Source of the DNA: Kiritimatiellia bacterium | GTDB taxonomy: Bacteria > Verrucomicrobiota > Kiritimatiellia > RFP12 > UBA1067 | Length of the DNA: 10,897 nucleotides | Direction of reading: 5' to 3' | NCBI GenBank assembly: GCA_017385345.1 | Contig: JAFNRY010000046.1 | Coordinates: forward strand, 1-10,897 | In this document: positions 1 through 7,717 of the stretch, one piece after another | Position numbering within the stretch: position 1 is the stretch's first letter | Layout: each line of letters starts with the position of its first letter | The notes under the pieces: generated by a model | Told to the model about the DNA's origin: nothing | The model's input: the letters and a program-made list of their open reading frames with translations, nothing else | The model's database searches: none | Position numbers and translations under genes: made by a program

Positions 1-1562
1 ACGCCGCGACGCCGACCGCTTCGCCCGCGGCGGCGACGTTCGCCGCGGACAGCCTCTCCGTCTCGCTCTCCTGCGCGACGGCGGGCGCGACGATCTACTA
101 CACGACCGACGACTCCGCGCCGACGGTGAACAGTACGCGGTATTCCGGACCGATAACGATCGATGCCACGACCACGGTAAAGGCCATTGCCGCCGCAGGC
201 GGCTACCGCAACAGCGAGGTTTACACCGGCGTGTTCACGCAGGCGCCTCGCGCCGCGACGCCGACAGGTTCTTCCGTTTCGACCTACCGCAGCGCGCTTG
301 TCGATCTCGCAAGCGGCGTCGAGGGCGCGACGATTCGCTACACGACCGACGGCTCCGACCCGACGGCGGAGAGCGCGATCTACGAAGGCTCGCTCCCGTT
401 CTCCAGTTCCGGCAAGATCAAGGCCGCGGTGTTCGCGGACGGCTACCGTCCGAGCGAGGTGTTCACATACGAATACTACGTGAAGCGGCTTTTCGGCGAT
501 ACGACCGGGGCCAATCCCGCAAAGTACGAGGATACGGAGGAGAACCGCGCCCTGCATTGGATCGAGGAGACGGAGGATACATTCGAGGCCACGGGCCTGT
601 GGACGGAGGGAACGGCATATTCGGAGGGGAAGATACTGGTCGAAGGCGGCGCCGGTTTCACGGCCGATTCCCCGTCCACGAACCGTATCGTCAAGATCGC
701 CGTGACTCTTTCGTTCGGCGGCTCGAACGACGCCGTGGAATATCCGCAGAGCGTAAAGGCCGCCGCGCGCATGGGGCCCGATGGCGGCTTCCAGGTTTAC
801 ACGCGCGAAAACGGCCTCGCCGCATGGCAGACGGTGGAAGCGACAGGAATCGATCCGGACGAGAACGCGGACTACGAAGTCCTGTTCGAACTGGATTGCG
901 TGAAGAAGACGTACACGGCGTCCATCAGGGAAGCGGACGGAAGCGGCGATCCTGTGCCGCTCGCCGCGGGCTCGAAGACGAAGTTTGAATTCGCGTCCGC
1001 CGAATCGACCGCCAGCGTCCGGGAAGTGCGGTTCCTCGGGTACGGTACGGTTACGTCGCTCTTCGGCAGCTACGAAGAGCCGGCGTCCGCCGGGTTCATC
1101 GACGGGGAGGAAGTCGCGGGAAGCGACGGCAAGATAACGCTGAACGCGGCGCAGGCCGAGTGGCTCAACAAGTTCAACGACCACGACACGCTGAAGGACA
1201 GGATCGCCGCGCTCTCCGCCGACGGCTTCAACGAGGCGTACCTGCTCAACCTCGACATAAGGGAAGACGACTGCTCGAAGGTGTTCAAGGTGTCCGCGAT
1301 AAACGTGAAGGAAAACTCCGTGGAGATCACGGTGACGCTCGTTCGCGCCGGAGCCGTCCAGGAGGGCGGCAAGGACGCGCCGATCAACGGCGTGCTCAAG
1401 TTCCACGGCGCCGACACGCTCGGCGGCTTTACGCACATTTCCAGCAAGACGCTGGCGGATTTCGACGACAAGATCGAGTCCGGCGAAGTGAAGGTCGAAT
1501 TCCCGAAGAATATCGACGGGGTTGACTGCAAGTTCTTCAAAGCCACTATAGAAGAGGAGTAG
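1..1562 (+). CDS. Modular exported protein with two chitobiase C-terminal-type repeats (5' truncated)
   Basis: The frame is open from base 3 to the TAG at 1560-1562, giving 519 visible residues; the start and any signal peptide lie outside the window. Two tandem repeats of about 75 residues cover visible residues ~4-79 and ~86-160. Each has the signature of chitobiase/beta-hexosaminidase C-terminal domains (CHB_HEX_C type): G-A-T-I-Y-Y-T-T-D at 28-36 and G-A-T-I-R-Y-T-T-D at 108-116, followed by a Y-x-G turn and an I/V-K-A strand ending in G-Y-R-x-S-E-V. Residues ~165-365 look beta-rich, possibly a jelly-roll or lectin-like fold. Residues ~377-519 form a separate module running from L-N-A-A-Q-A-E-W-L to F-F-K-A-T-I at the very end; it resembles C-terminal regions I associate with Kiritimatiellota secreted proteins (unverified recollection). 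No catalytic domain is visible, so substrate or surface binding is the best guess. Repeat assignment is fairly sure, function is not. Confidence 0.8.
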   Translation, partial: AATPTASPAAATFAADSLSVSLSCATAGATIYYTTDDSAPTVNSTRYSGPITIDATTTVKAIAAAGGYRNSEVYTGVFTQAPRAATPTGSSVSTYRSALVDLASGVEGATIRYTTDGSDPTAESAIYEGSLPFSSSGKIKAAVFADGYRPSEVFTYEYYVKRLFGDTTGANPAKYEDTEENRALHWIEETEDTFEATGLWTEGTAYSEGKILVEGGAGFTADSPSTNRIVKIAVTLSFGGSNDAVEYPQSVKAAARMGPDGGFQVYTRENGLAAWQTVEATGIDPDENADYEVLFELDCVKKTYTASIREADGSGDPVPLAAGSKTKFEFASAESTASVREVRFLGYGTVTSLFGSYEEPASAGFIDGEEVAGSDGKITLNAAQAEWLNKFNDHDTLKDRIAALSADGFNEAYLLNLDIREDDCSKVFKVSAINVKENSVEITVTLVRAGAVQEGGKDAPINGVLKFHGADTLGGFTHISSKTLADFDDKIESGEVKVEFPKNIDGVDCKFFKATIEEE

Positions 1563-1612
1563 GGCGGCCGCTCCGCCGCTTGCGTCGCGACGGCCGGCGC
1601 CCAAAACCGGCC
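1563..1612 (+). terminator. Possible terminator hairpins after the first gene
   Basis: Two inverted repeats follow the stop codon. GGCGG (1563-1567) pairs with CCGCC (1573-1577) across a 5-nt loop, and GGCCGG (1592-1597) pairs with CCGGCC (1607-1612) across a 9-nt loop. Neither is followed by a T-tract, so this is not a classic intrinsic terminator, and in DNA this GC-rich short hairpins arise often by chance. The position between a gene end and a new promoter is the main support. Confidence 0.3.
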
Positions 1613-1673
1613 TCGCGCGCCGTCTCCGCATTCCGGAGGGGGCACATTTTTCTCCCCGGATTGCGTCCATATT

Positions 1674-1682
1674 TGGTATAAT
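1674..1682 (+). promoter_or_regulatory. Extended -10 promoter for ppdK
   Basis: TGG-TATAAT: a perfect -10 hexamer at 1677-1682 preceded by a TGn extension at 1674-1676. No good -35 hexamer lies 16-18 nt upstream, which fits the extended -10 class. A start around 1689-1691 would give a leader of about 47-49 nt before the ATG at 1738. That leader is strikingly A-rich (roughly 1691-1726) within GC-rich surroundings, which should keep the ribosome entry site unstructured. Confidence 0.6.
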
Positions 1683-1724
1683 TCCGCCGCATAAAGACAA
1701 AACACAAGGAAAAAACAAAGCAAT

Positions 1725-1728
1725 AAGG
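1725..1728 (+). promoter_or_regulatory. Shine-Dalgarno that decides the ppdK start
   Basis: AAGG at 1725-1728 ends 9 nt before the ATG at 1738, a normal spacing. It is only 3 nt from the in-frame GTG at 1732, which is too close, so the ATG is the better start. Confidence 0.55.
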
Positions 1729-1737
1729 CTGGTGAAA

Positions 1738-4377
1738 ATGGGAAACAAAAAGTACGTGTATTTCTTCGGCGCGGGCATGACCGAAGGAAATGCAAACATG
1801 CGCGAACTGCTGGGAGGCAAAGGCGCGAATCTCGCGGAGATGGCCGGGCTCGGGCTTCCCGTGCCGCAGGGCTTCACGATCTCCACGGAGGCCTGCACGC
1901 GCTACTACGACGACGGCAAGGTAATAGGCGACGACATCAAGGCCCAGGTCCTCGAATACATCGACAAGCTCGAGAAGTCGGCGGGCAAAAAGTTCGGCGA
2001 CGCGGCCAATCCGCTGCTCGTCTCGGTCCGCTCCGGCGCGCGCGCGTCGATGCCCGGCATGATGGATACGATTCTCAATCTCGGCCTGAACGAGACGGTG
2101 GTCGAATCGCTCGCGGAGCAGACGAAGAATCCGCGCTGGGCGTGGGACTGCTACCGCCGCTTCATCCAGATGTTCAGCGACGTCGTGATGGAGGTCGGCA
2201 AGAAGTATTTCGAGAAGCTCATAGACGACATGAAGGCCAGGAAGGGCGTGAAGCTCGACGTCGAGCTGGACGCCGGCGACCTCAAGGAGCTCGCGGGGCA
2301 GTTCAAGGCGGAATATAAGGCCAAGATCGGCAAGGACTTCCCGTCCGACGCGAAGGAGCAGCTGTACGAGGCGATCAAGGCCGTGTTCCGCAGCTGGGAC
2401 AATCCGCGCGCCAACGTGTACCGCCGCGACAACGACATTCCGTATTCGTGGGGCACCGCGGTCAACGTGCAGATGATGGCGTTCGGCAACCTGAACGACC
2501 AGAGCGGCACCGGCGTCGCGTTCACCCGCGACCCGGCGACCGGCGAAAAGAAGCTCATGGGCGAGTTCCTCATGAACGCCCAGGGCGAGGACGTGGTCGC
2601 CGGCGTCAGGACGCCGATGCCCATCGCCAAGATGGCCGAGGTCATGCCGGAGGTGTTCGAGCAGTTCCAGACGATCTGCGCCACGCTTGAAAAGCACTAC
2701 CGCGACATGCAGGACATGGAGTTCACCATCGAGAACAGGAAGCTCTTCATGCTGCAGACGAGGAACGGCAAGCGAACGGCCAAGGCCGCGCTGAAGATCG
2801 CGTGCGACCTGGTTGACGAGGGGATGCGCACCGAGGAGGAGGCGGTCCTCATGATCGAGCCGCGCAACCTCGACACGCTCCTGCATCCGCAGTTCGACCC
2901 CGCGTCGCTCAAGGGCGGCAAGGTCGTCGGGCGCGGCCTCCCGGCGTCGCCCGGCGCGGCCTGCGGAAAGATAGTCTTCTCCGCCGAGGACTCCAAGGCG
3001 TGGAAGAAGCGCGGTGAAAAAGTCGTCCTCGTCCGTCTCGAGACATCGCCCGAGGACATCGAGGGAATGAAGTCCGCGCAGGGCATCCTGACGGTTCGCG
3101 GCGGCATGACCAGCCACGCGGCGGTCGTCGCCCGCGGCATGGGCACGTGCTGCGTCTCCGGCTGCCAGGAAATCGCGATGGACGAGGAGCACAAGCGCTT
3201 CACCCTCGCGGGCAAGACCTTCAAGGAGGGCGACTGGCTCTCCATCGACGGCTCTACCGGCAACATCTACGACGGCGTCATAACGACGGTCGATGCCACG
3301 ATAGCCGGCGAGTTCGGCCGCATCATGACGTGGGCCGACAAGTTCCGCAGGCTGAAAGTCCGCACCAACGCCGACACGCCGCGCGACGCGAAGAAGGCGC
3401 GCGAGCTCGGCGCCGAGGGAATAGGCCTCTGCCGCACGGAGCACATGTTCTTCGAGGAAAGCCGCATCGCCGCCTTCCGCGAGATGATCTGCGCCGACAC
3501 GGAGGAGGAGCGCCGCATCGCGCTCTCCAAGATACTCCCCTACCAGCAGGACGACTTCGAGCAGCTCTACGAGGCGCTCGAAGGCCATCCCGTGACCATC
3601 CGCTTCCTCGATCCGCCGCTCCACGAGTTCGTGCCGCACACCGAGGACGAAATCGCGCTTCTCGCGAAGACGCAGAACAAGTCCGTATCCCGCATCAAGG
3701 AGATAATCGATTCGCTGCACGAGTTCAATCCGATGATGGGCCACCGCGGTTGCCGCCTTGCCGTCACGTATCCCGAAATCGCGAGGATGCAGACGCGCGC
3801 CGTGATCCGCGCCGCCATCAAGGTCCAGAAGCGCCACCCCGACTGGAAGGTGAAGCCAGAGATCATGATCCCGCTGACGTGCGAGATGAAGGAGCTCAAG
3901 TACGTCAAGGATATCGTGGTCAAGGCGGCGGAGGTGGAGATCGCCGGAGCCGGCGTCAAGCTCGACTACGAAGTCGGCACGATGATCGAGATTCCGCGCG
4001 CCGCGCTCACGGCGGACGAAATCGCGAAGGAGGCCGACTTCTTCTGCTTCGGCACGAACGACCTCACGCAGATGACGTTCGGCTTCAGCCGCGACGACTC
4101 CGGCAAGTTCCTCGGCGCCTACTACGACGCCAAGATCTTCGAGAACGATCCGTTCGCGAAGCTCGACCAGACGGGCGTCGGCAAGCTGATGGAGATGGCG
4201 ATCAAGCTCGGCAAGCCGGTCAATTCGAAACTGCACTGCGGAATATGCGGCGAGCACGGCGGCGATCCGTCGAGCGTGGAGTTCTGCCACAAGATCGGTC
4301 TCGACTACGTAAGCTGCTCTCCGTACCGCGTGCCGATCGCGCGCCTTGCGGCGGCGCAGGCCGCGCTCCGCAAGTGA
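1738..4377 (+). CDS. ppdK: Pyruvate, phosphate dikinase
   Basis: Interconverts pyruvate + ATP + Pi with PEP + AMP + PPi, in the cytoplasm; in anaerobes it often runs glycolytically or replenishes PEP. From the ATG the protein is 879 residues, close to the ~874 of the Clostridium symbiosum enzyme. The N-terminal ATP-grasp part shows G-G-K-G-A-N-L (26-32) and S-V-R-S-G-A-R (96-102). The swivelling phosphohistidine domain has G-G-M-T-S-H-A-A-V-V with catalytic His460. The C-terminal pyruvate/PEP barrel has L-C-R-T-E-H (Arg566), Glu751 in M-I-E-I-P-R, Asn774 in G-T-N-D-L, and the acid/base Cys837 in G-I-C-G-E-H. These sit 5-6 residues from their C. symbiosum counterparts, so the enzyme should be intact and active. 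An in-frame GTG at 1732 would add two residues, but the ribosome site favours 1738. It is the first gene of a likely operon with the HNH gene and mutS. Confidence 0.97.
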   Translation: MGNKKYVYFFGAGMTEGNANMRELLGGKGANLAEMAGLGLPVPQGFTISTEACTRYYDDGKVIGDDIKAQVLEYIDKLEKSAGKKFGDAANPLLVSVRSGARASMPGMMDTILNLGLNETVVESLAEQTKNPRWAWDCYRRFIQMFSDVVMEVGKKYFEKLIDDMKARKGVKLDVELDAGDLKELAGQFKAEYKAKIGKDFPSDAKEQLYEAIKAVFRSWDNPRANVYRRDNDIPYSWGTAVNVQMMAFGNLNDQSGTGVAFTRDPATGEKKLMGEFLMNAQGEDVVAGVRTPMPIAKMAEVMPEVFEQFQTICATLEKHYRDMQDMEFTIENRKLFMLQTRNGKRTAKAALKIACDLVDEGMRTEEEAVLMIEPRNLDTLLHPQFDPASLKGGKVVGRGLPASPGAACGKIVFSAEDSKAWKKRGEKVVLVRLETSPEDIEGMKSAQGILTVRGGMTSHAAVVARGMGTCCVSGCQEIAMDEEHKRFTLAGKTFKEGDWLSIDGSTGNIYDGVITTVDATIAGEFGRIMTWADKFRRLKVRTNADTPRDAKKARELGAEGIGLCRTEHMFFEESRIAAFREMICADTEEERRIALSKILPYQQDDFEQLYEALEGHPVTIRFLDPPLHEFVPHTEDEIALLAKTQNKSVSRIKEIIDSLHEFNPMMGHRGCRLAVTYPEIARMQTRAVIRAAIKVQKRHPDWKVKPEIMIPLTCEMKELKYVKDIVVKAAEVEIAGAGVKLDYEVGTMIEIPRAALTADEIAKEADFFCFGTNDLTQMTFGFSRDDSGKFLGAYYDAKIFENDPFAKLDQTGVGKLMEMAIKLGKPVNSKLHCGICGEHGGDPSSVEFCHKIGLDYVSCSPYRVPIARLAAAQAALRK

Positions 4378-4390
4378 CCGCGGCGCCCGC

Positions 4391-4717
4391 ATGGAGGGTT
4401 GGATCGACATAAGGCCGGACGCGGCCCACGTGAAGCGCGAGCGCGAAAGGGCCCGCGCTTTGCGCAATTCGCCCTGGTGGAAGGAGCGGCTTTCGAGAGG
4501 CGTCTGCGAATACTGCGGCAGGAACGTGGGCCCGGCGGGGCTTACCATGGACCACGTGGTGCCCGTCGCGCGCGGCGGCAGAAGCGTGAAATCCAACTGC
4601 GTTCCGTGCTGCAAGGAGTGCAACAACAGGAAGAAGGCGTACACTCCCGCCGAGCGGATCCTCGAAAGTCTCTTCCCGGAGGGCGGCGCGGCTGCGGCGC
4701 CCGGCGGGGCCGGCTGA
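4391..4717 (+). CDS. Small HNH endonuclease (CxxC type)
   Basis: A 108-residue protein consisting almost only of an HNH nuclease fold. Zinc-site pairs Cys39-x-x-Cys42 and Cys74-x-x-Cys77 flank the core: Asp54-His55 in the first strand (M-D-H-V-V-P), then Asn69 and the terminal C-N-N-R-K at 77-81, with G-G-R-S between. This is the pattern of stand-alone HNH proteins (PF01844-like), which cut or nick DNA with one divalent metal. The N-terminal 35 residues are charged and Arg-rich, plausibly DNA-binding; the tail is Gly/Ala-rich. The ATG at 4391 is 13 nt after the ppdK stop. An in-frame GTG at 4346 lies inside ppdK and is less likely. No clear Shine-Dalgarno is seen, so translational coupling is probable. 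Its stop is 1 nt from the mutS ATG. The biological role is unknown; no intron, intein or phage genes are adjacent, and a repair-linked nick function is only an inference. Confidence 0.85.
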   Translation: MEGWIDIRPDAAHVKRERERARALRNSPWWKERLSRGVCEYCGRNVGPAGLTMDHVVPVARGGRSVKSNCVPCCKECNNRKKAYTPAERILESLFPEGGAAAAPGGAG

Positions 4718-4718
4718 A

Positions 4719-7208
4719 ATGGGCGGCGGAGCGACAACCCCCATGATGCGCCAGTATCTCGCGCTGAAACGCGAGATACCCGCCGGCGCCATACTCATGT
4801 TCCGGCTCGGCGACTTCTACGAGATGTTCGCGGACGACGCCATCGTCGCCTCGCCGGTTCTGGGCGCAACGCTGACGAAGCGCAACGGCGTCCCGATGTG
4901 CGGCGTGCCGCACCACGCCCTCGATTCGTACCTCGCCAAGCTCGTGCGCGCGGGGATGACGGCCGCGCTCTGCGACCAGGTCGAAGATCCGAAGACCGCG
5001 AAAGGGCTGGTCCGCCGCGAGATAACGCGCATCGTAACGCCCGGAACCGTGACCGAGGACGGCATACTCGACGAGACGGTGAACAACTACATAGCGGCCG
5101 CGGTCCCGGGCGCGCTCGCGCTCCTCGACCTCGCCACGGGCGAGTTCCTCGCCGGCGAGTACGACACCGAGGCGAAGCTCGCCGCCGCGCTCGACCGCGC
5201 GGCCCCGGCCGAGACGATCGTCCCGTCGGATTGCTCCGCCGGCGTTCCTTTCGCCGGCCGCAAGACGGAGGTGGAACCCTGGACGTTCGGTTTCGACGCG
5301 GCGGAGGACGTCTTGAAACGCCATTTCGGCACGCTGTCGCTCGACGGATTCGGGCTGGACGGCCGGAAGGCGGCCGTGAGCGCGGCCGGCGCGCTCCTCC
5401 ACTACGTCGGCTCGACGCTGCGCCACAAGCTCGGCCACGTGCGCAGAATACGCTTCGTCCAGCCCGGCGACGCGCTCGTCCTCGACTCCGCGACGCTGCG
5501 CCACCTCAATCTCGTGCCGTCCGGCGACACGCCCAAGAGCGCGACGCTGCTCGGCGTCCTCGACGCGACCAGAACCCCCATGGGCGCGAGAACGCTCAGG
5601 AGCTGGATATTGCGTCCTCTCGCGACGCCGGAGGCGATAAACGCGCGGCTCGACGCCGTGGGCGCATACGTGCGCGACAGGCGGCTTCTCGCCGATACCC
5701 GGGCGGCGCTCGCCCCCGTGCGCGACCTGGAGCGGCTGGTGCAGAAGGTCGCCGCCGCGAGAGCGACGCCGCGCGATCTGCGCGCCCTCGCGGATTCGCT
5801 GCGGCCCCTCGGCGCCGTTAGGGACGCGAACGCCGCCATTCCGTGCGCCGAGCGCATATCGCCCGAGCCGGAAACGGTCGCCCTGCTCGACGCCGCGATA
5901 TCCCGCGAGCCGCCGGCCGTCGCGTCAGACGGCGGTTTCATAGCCAAGGGGTACAGCGAAGAGCTCGACGCCCTGCGCGAGGCCGCCGGCGAAGGCCGTC
6001 GCTTCATCGCCGAATACCAGACGCGCGAACAGCGGCGCACCGGAATCCAGAAGCTGAAAGTGCGCCACGTGCCGGCGTTCGGCTTCCTCATAGAGATCCC
6101 CAAGGGGCAGACCTCCCTCGTGCCGCCGGAGTACGAAAGACGCCAGACGCTCGTCGGCGCCGAGCGCTACACGACGCCGGAACTCAAGGAATACGAGCGC
6201 AGGACGCTCGGCGCGCAGGAGCGCGCCGTCTCGCTCGAACTGTCGCTTTTGCGCGACCTCCTCGAAAAGCTGCAGGCCGCGTCGGCGAGGATACAGGAAA
6301 CCGCCTCTGCGATAGGCGAACTCGACGCCATCATGTCGCTCGCCGACAGGGCGCTCGCCGCGGGCTACACGCGGCCGGAAATCGACGGGTCGGACGTCCT
6401 CGAAATCGAAGACGGGCGCCATCCCGTCGTCGAACAGCTGCCGGACGCAGAGCCGTTCGTGCCGAACTCGACGTTCCTCAACTGCACGACCGACCAGATC
6501 ATGCTCATAACCGGTCCGAACATGGCCGGCAAATCGACCTACATAAGGCAGGTGGCGACGATCGCGGTCATGGCGCAGGCCGGTTCGTGGGTCCCGGCCT
6601 CGAAAATGAGAATGGGCGTTCTCGACAGGGTGTTCACGCGCATAGGGGCCGGCGACGACCTCGCGCGCGGCAGATCGACCTTCCTCGTCGAGATGCAGGA
6701 GACGGCCGACATTCTCAACAACGCGACGGGGCGTTCGCTCGTCGTACTCGACGAGATAGGGCGCGGGACCTCGACGTTCGACGGCATTTCGATCGCATGG
6801 TCGGTGGCGGAATATCTGAACGGGCGCAGGGAGGGCAGGCCGAAGACTCTTTTCGCGACGCACTACCACGAACTCACGGGGCTCGCCGACGCGCTGAAGG
6901 GCGTAAAGAACTACACCGTCAAGGTGAAGGAGGAGGGCGGCGGAATCGTATTCCTGAGGAGAATCGCGCCCGGAACCGCGGAAAAAAGCTTCGGCATCCA
7001 CGTCGGCGCCATGGCGGGGCTCCCCCCCGAGGTCGTCAAGCGCGCCGGCGAGATACTGCGGCATCTGGAATCGGACGCCATCGACATGCCGGCCCGGGCC
7101 GCGGGATCCGCGCAATCCGCCGCGCCCGCCGCGTCGGCGGGCGCGGCCATGCCCCGCCCGAAGAGAAAGGCCGCCTCGTTCCCGGGCCAGATGACGTTCT
7201 TCTCCTGA
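4719..7208 (+). CDS. mutS: DNA mismatch repair protein MutS
   Basis: Recognises mismatches and small loops and acts as an ATP-driven sliding clamp that recruits MutL. The protein is 829 residues, slightly short of E. coli MutS (853). Domain I carries the mismatch-wedge motif G-D-F-Y-E (Phe33, Glu35). The connector and core follow, including an R-T-P-M-G-A-R-T-L motif and the clamp region around the G-F-L-I-E-I-P segment. The ATPase has Walker A G-P-N-M-A-G-K-S-T (599-607), Walker B L-D-E-I-G-R-G-T-S with Asp678-Glu679, and T-H-Y-H-E (714-718). After an Ala/Pro/Lys-rich linker the protein ends in Q-M-T-F-F (824-828), a typical beta-clamp-binding motif. The ATG at 4719 is chosen because homologues begin T-P-M-M-R-Q-Y. 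ATG 4743 is an alternative with GGAG 11 nt upstream. It is coupled to the HNH gene (1-nt gap). This is canonical MutS (MutS1) with no Smr nuclease domain. No mutL is in the window. Confidence 0.97.
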   Translation: MGGGATTPMMRQYLALKREIPAGAILMFRLGDFYEMFADDAIVASPVLGATLTKRNGVPMCGVPHHALDSYLAKLVRAGMTAALCDQVEDPKTAKGLVRREITRIVTPGTVTEDGILDETVNNYIAAAVPGALALLDLATGEFLAGEYDTEAKLAAALDRAAPAETIVPSDCSAGVPFAGRKTEVEPWTFGFDAAEDVLKRHFGTLSLDGFGLDGRKAAVSAAGALLHYVGSTLRHKLGHVRRIRFVQPGDALVLDSATLRHLNLVPSGDTPKSATLLGVLDATRTPMGARTLRSWILRPLATPEAINARLDAVGAYVRDRRLLADTRAALAPVRDLERLVQKVAAARATPRDLRALADSLRPLGAVRDANAAIPCAERISPEPETVALLDAAISREPPAVASDGGFIAKGYSEELDALREAAGEGRRFIAEYQTREQRRTGIQKLKVRHVPAFGFLIEIPKGQTSLVPPEYERRQTLVGAERYTTPELKEYERRTLGAQERAVSLELSLLRDLLEKLQAASARIQETASAIGELDAIMSLADRALAAGYTRPEIDGSDVLEIEDGRHPVVEQLPDAEPFVPNSTFLNCTTDQIMLITGPNMAGKSTYIRQVATIAVMAQAGSWVPASKMRMGVLDRVFTRIGAGDDLARGRSTFLVEMQETADILNNATGRSLVVLDEIGRGTSTFDGISIAWSVAEYLNGRREGRPKTLFATHYHELTGLADALKGVKNYTVKVKEEGGGIVFLRRIAPGTAEKSFGIHVGAMAGLPPEVVKRAGEILRHLESDAIDMPARAAGSAQSAAPAASAGAAMPRPKRKAASFPGQMTFFS

Positions 7209-7226
7209 CGGGCCGACGGAGGAGAA
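7200..7226. terminator. Inverted repeat at the mutS/pgpA convergent junction
   Basis: TTCTCCT (7200-7206) is the exact reverse complement of AGGAGAA (7220-7226), with a 13-nt spacer. It overlaps the mutS stop codon and lies 5 nt from the convergent pgpA stop, the right place for a bidirectional terminator. There is no T-tract on either side, and a 7-bp stem can occur by chance, so this is weak. Confidence 0.3.
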
Positions 7227-7231
7227 ACGGT

Positions 7232-7717
7232 CTAACGGAAGAGAAGGACGTACGCCGTCCAGTTCACCGCGAGGGAGTAGAGGTTGGCGAAAAAGTCGTC
7301 CGCGACGACCCCCCATCCGCCGGGAAGGGCCTGGAGGCGCCTCGCCGGCGGCGGCTTGATTATGTCGATGGCGCGAACGACCGCGAAAAAGAGCGCGATG
7401 GCGCGCCACGGCAGATCGTGCAGGGGAAGCCCGAAGACCGCGATCGGGAAGAGCATCCACTCGTCGGCGCAAATGCGGCCGTCGTCCTTCACGCCGAGAA
7501 TCTTCTCCGCCCTTCCGCACAGCGGGACGGCCGCCGCCGCGAGCGCGAGACAGGCCGCCGCCTGCCACGCCGGAGGCAGCTTGACCGTCGCGAAAGCGAG
7601 GGCGACGCCGGGGATGCTGCCGAACGTTCCCGGGGCGGACGGCGCGAAGAGGCCCGTTCCGAAGCCGCCGGCCGCGAAGAGGCAGAGCCGGTCGCGGATC
7701 TTGCTCAGCGGCAGCAC
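7232..7717 (-). CDS. pgpA: Phosphatidylglycerophosphatase A
   Basis: Dephosphorylates phosphatidylglycerol phosphate to phosphatidylglycerol at the inner membrane, the last step of PG synthesis. The protein is 161 residues from the GTG at 7717 (E. coli PgpA is ~172). Family motifs are in order: G-F-G-T-G-L near 18-23 with A-P-G-T-F-G-S (28-34), D-D-G-R-I-C-A-D-E (78-86, acidic metal site), R-A-I-D-I-I-K-P (115-122), and G-G-W-G-V-V-A-D-D (133-141). Hydrophobic stretches at about 35-65, 87-115 and 143-160 fit its multi-pass membrane nature. The start lies inside the upstream EF-hand gene (13-nt overlap, different frame). GTG is the nearest usual start codon that leaves the whole conserved region, and no clear Shine-Dalgarno is visible, so coupled translation is likely. 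The exact start is less sure than the identity. It converges on mutS with a 23-nt gap. Confidence 0.93.
   Translation of the reverse strand: MLPLSKIRDRLCLFAAGGFGTGLFAPSAPGTFGSIPGVALAFATVKLPPAWQAAACLALAAAAVPLCGRAEKILGVKDDGRICADEWMLFPIAVFGLPLHDLPWRAIALFFAVVRAIDIIKPPPARRLQALPGGWGVVADDFFANLYSLAVNWTAYVLLFR

Noticed and set aside
1661..1666. TTGCGT as a -35 for the ppdK promoter
   Set aside because: It is only 10 nt from the -10, too short a spacer. The TGn extension explains the promoter better.
4346..4390. Upstream GTG start for the HNH protein
   Set aside because: It would add 15 Arg-rich residues that are just a shadow of the ppdK end, with no ribosome site.
1546..4737. A 1063-codon open frame on the minus strand, antisense to ppdK
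   Set aside because: It mirrors ppdK codon by codon, is very rich in Arg/His/Leu/Val/Asp as expected from antisense GC-rich codons, and has no motif or ribosome site. PPDK on the other strand is certain.
5925..7568. Long minus-strand open frame across the end of mutS and pgpA
   Set aside because: It overlaps two certain genes in another frame, with low-complexity Arg/Gly-rich translation.
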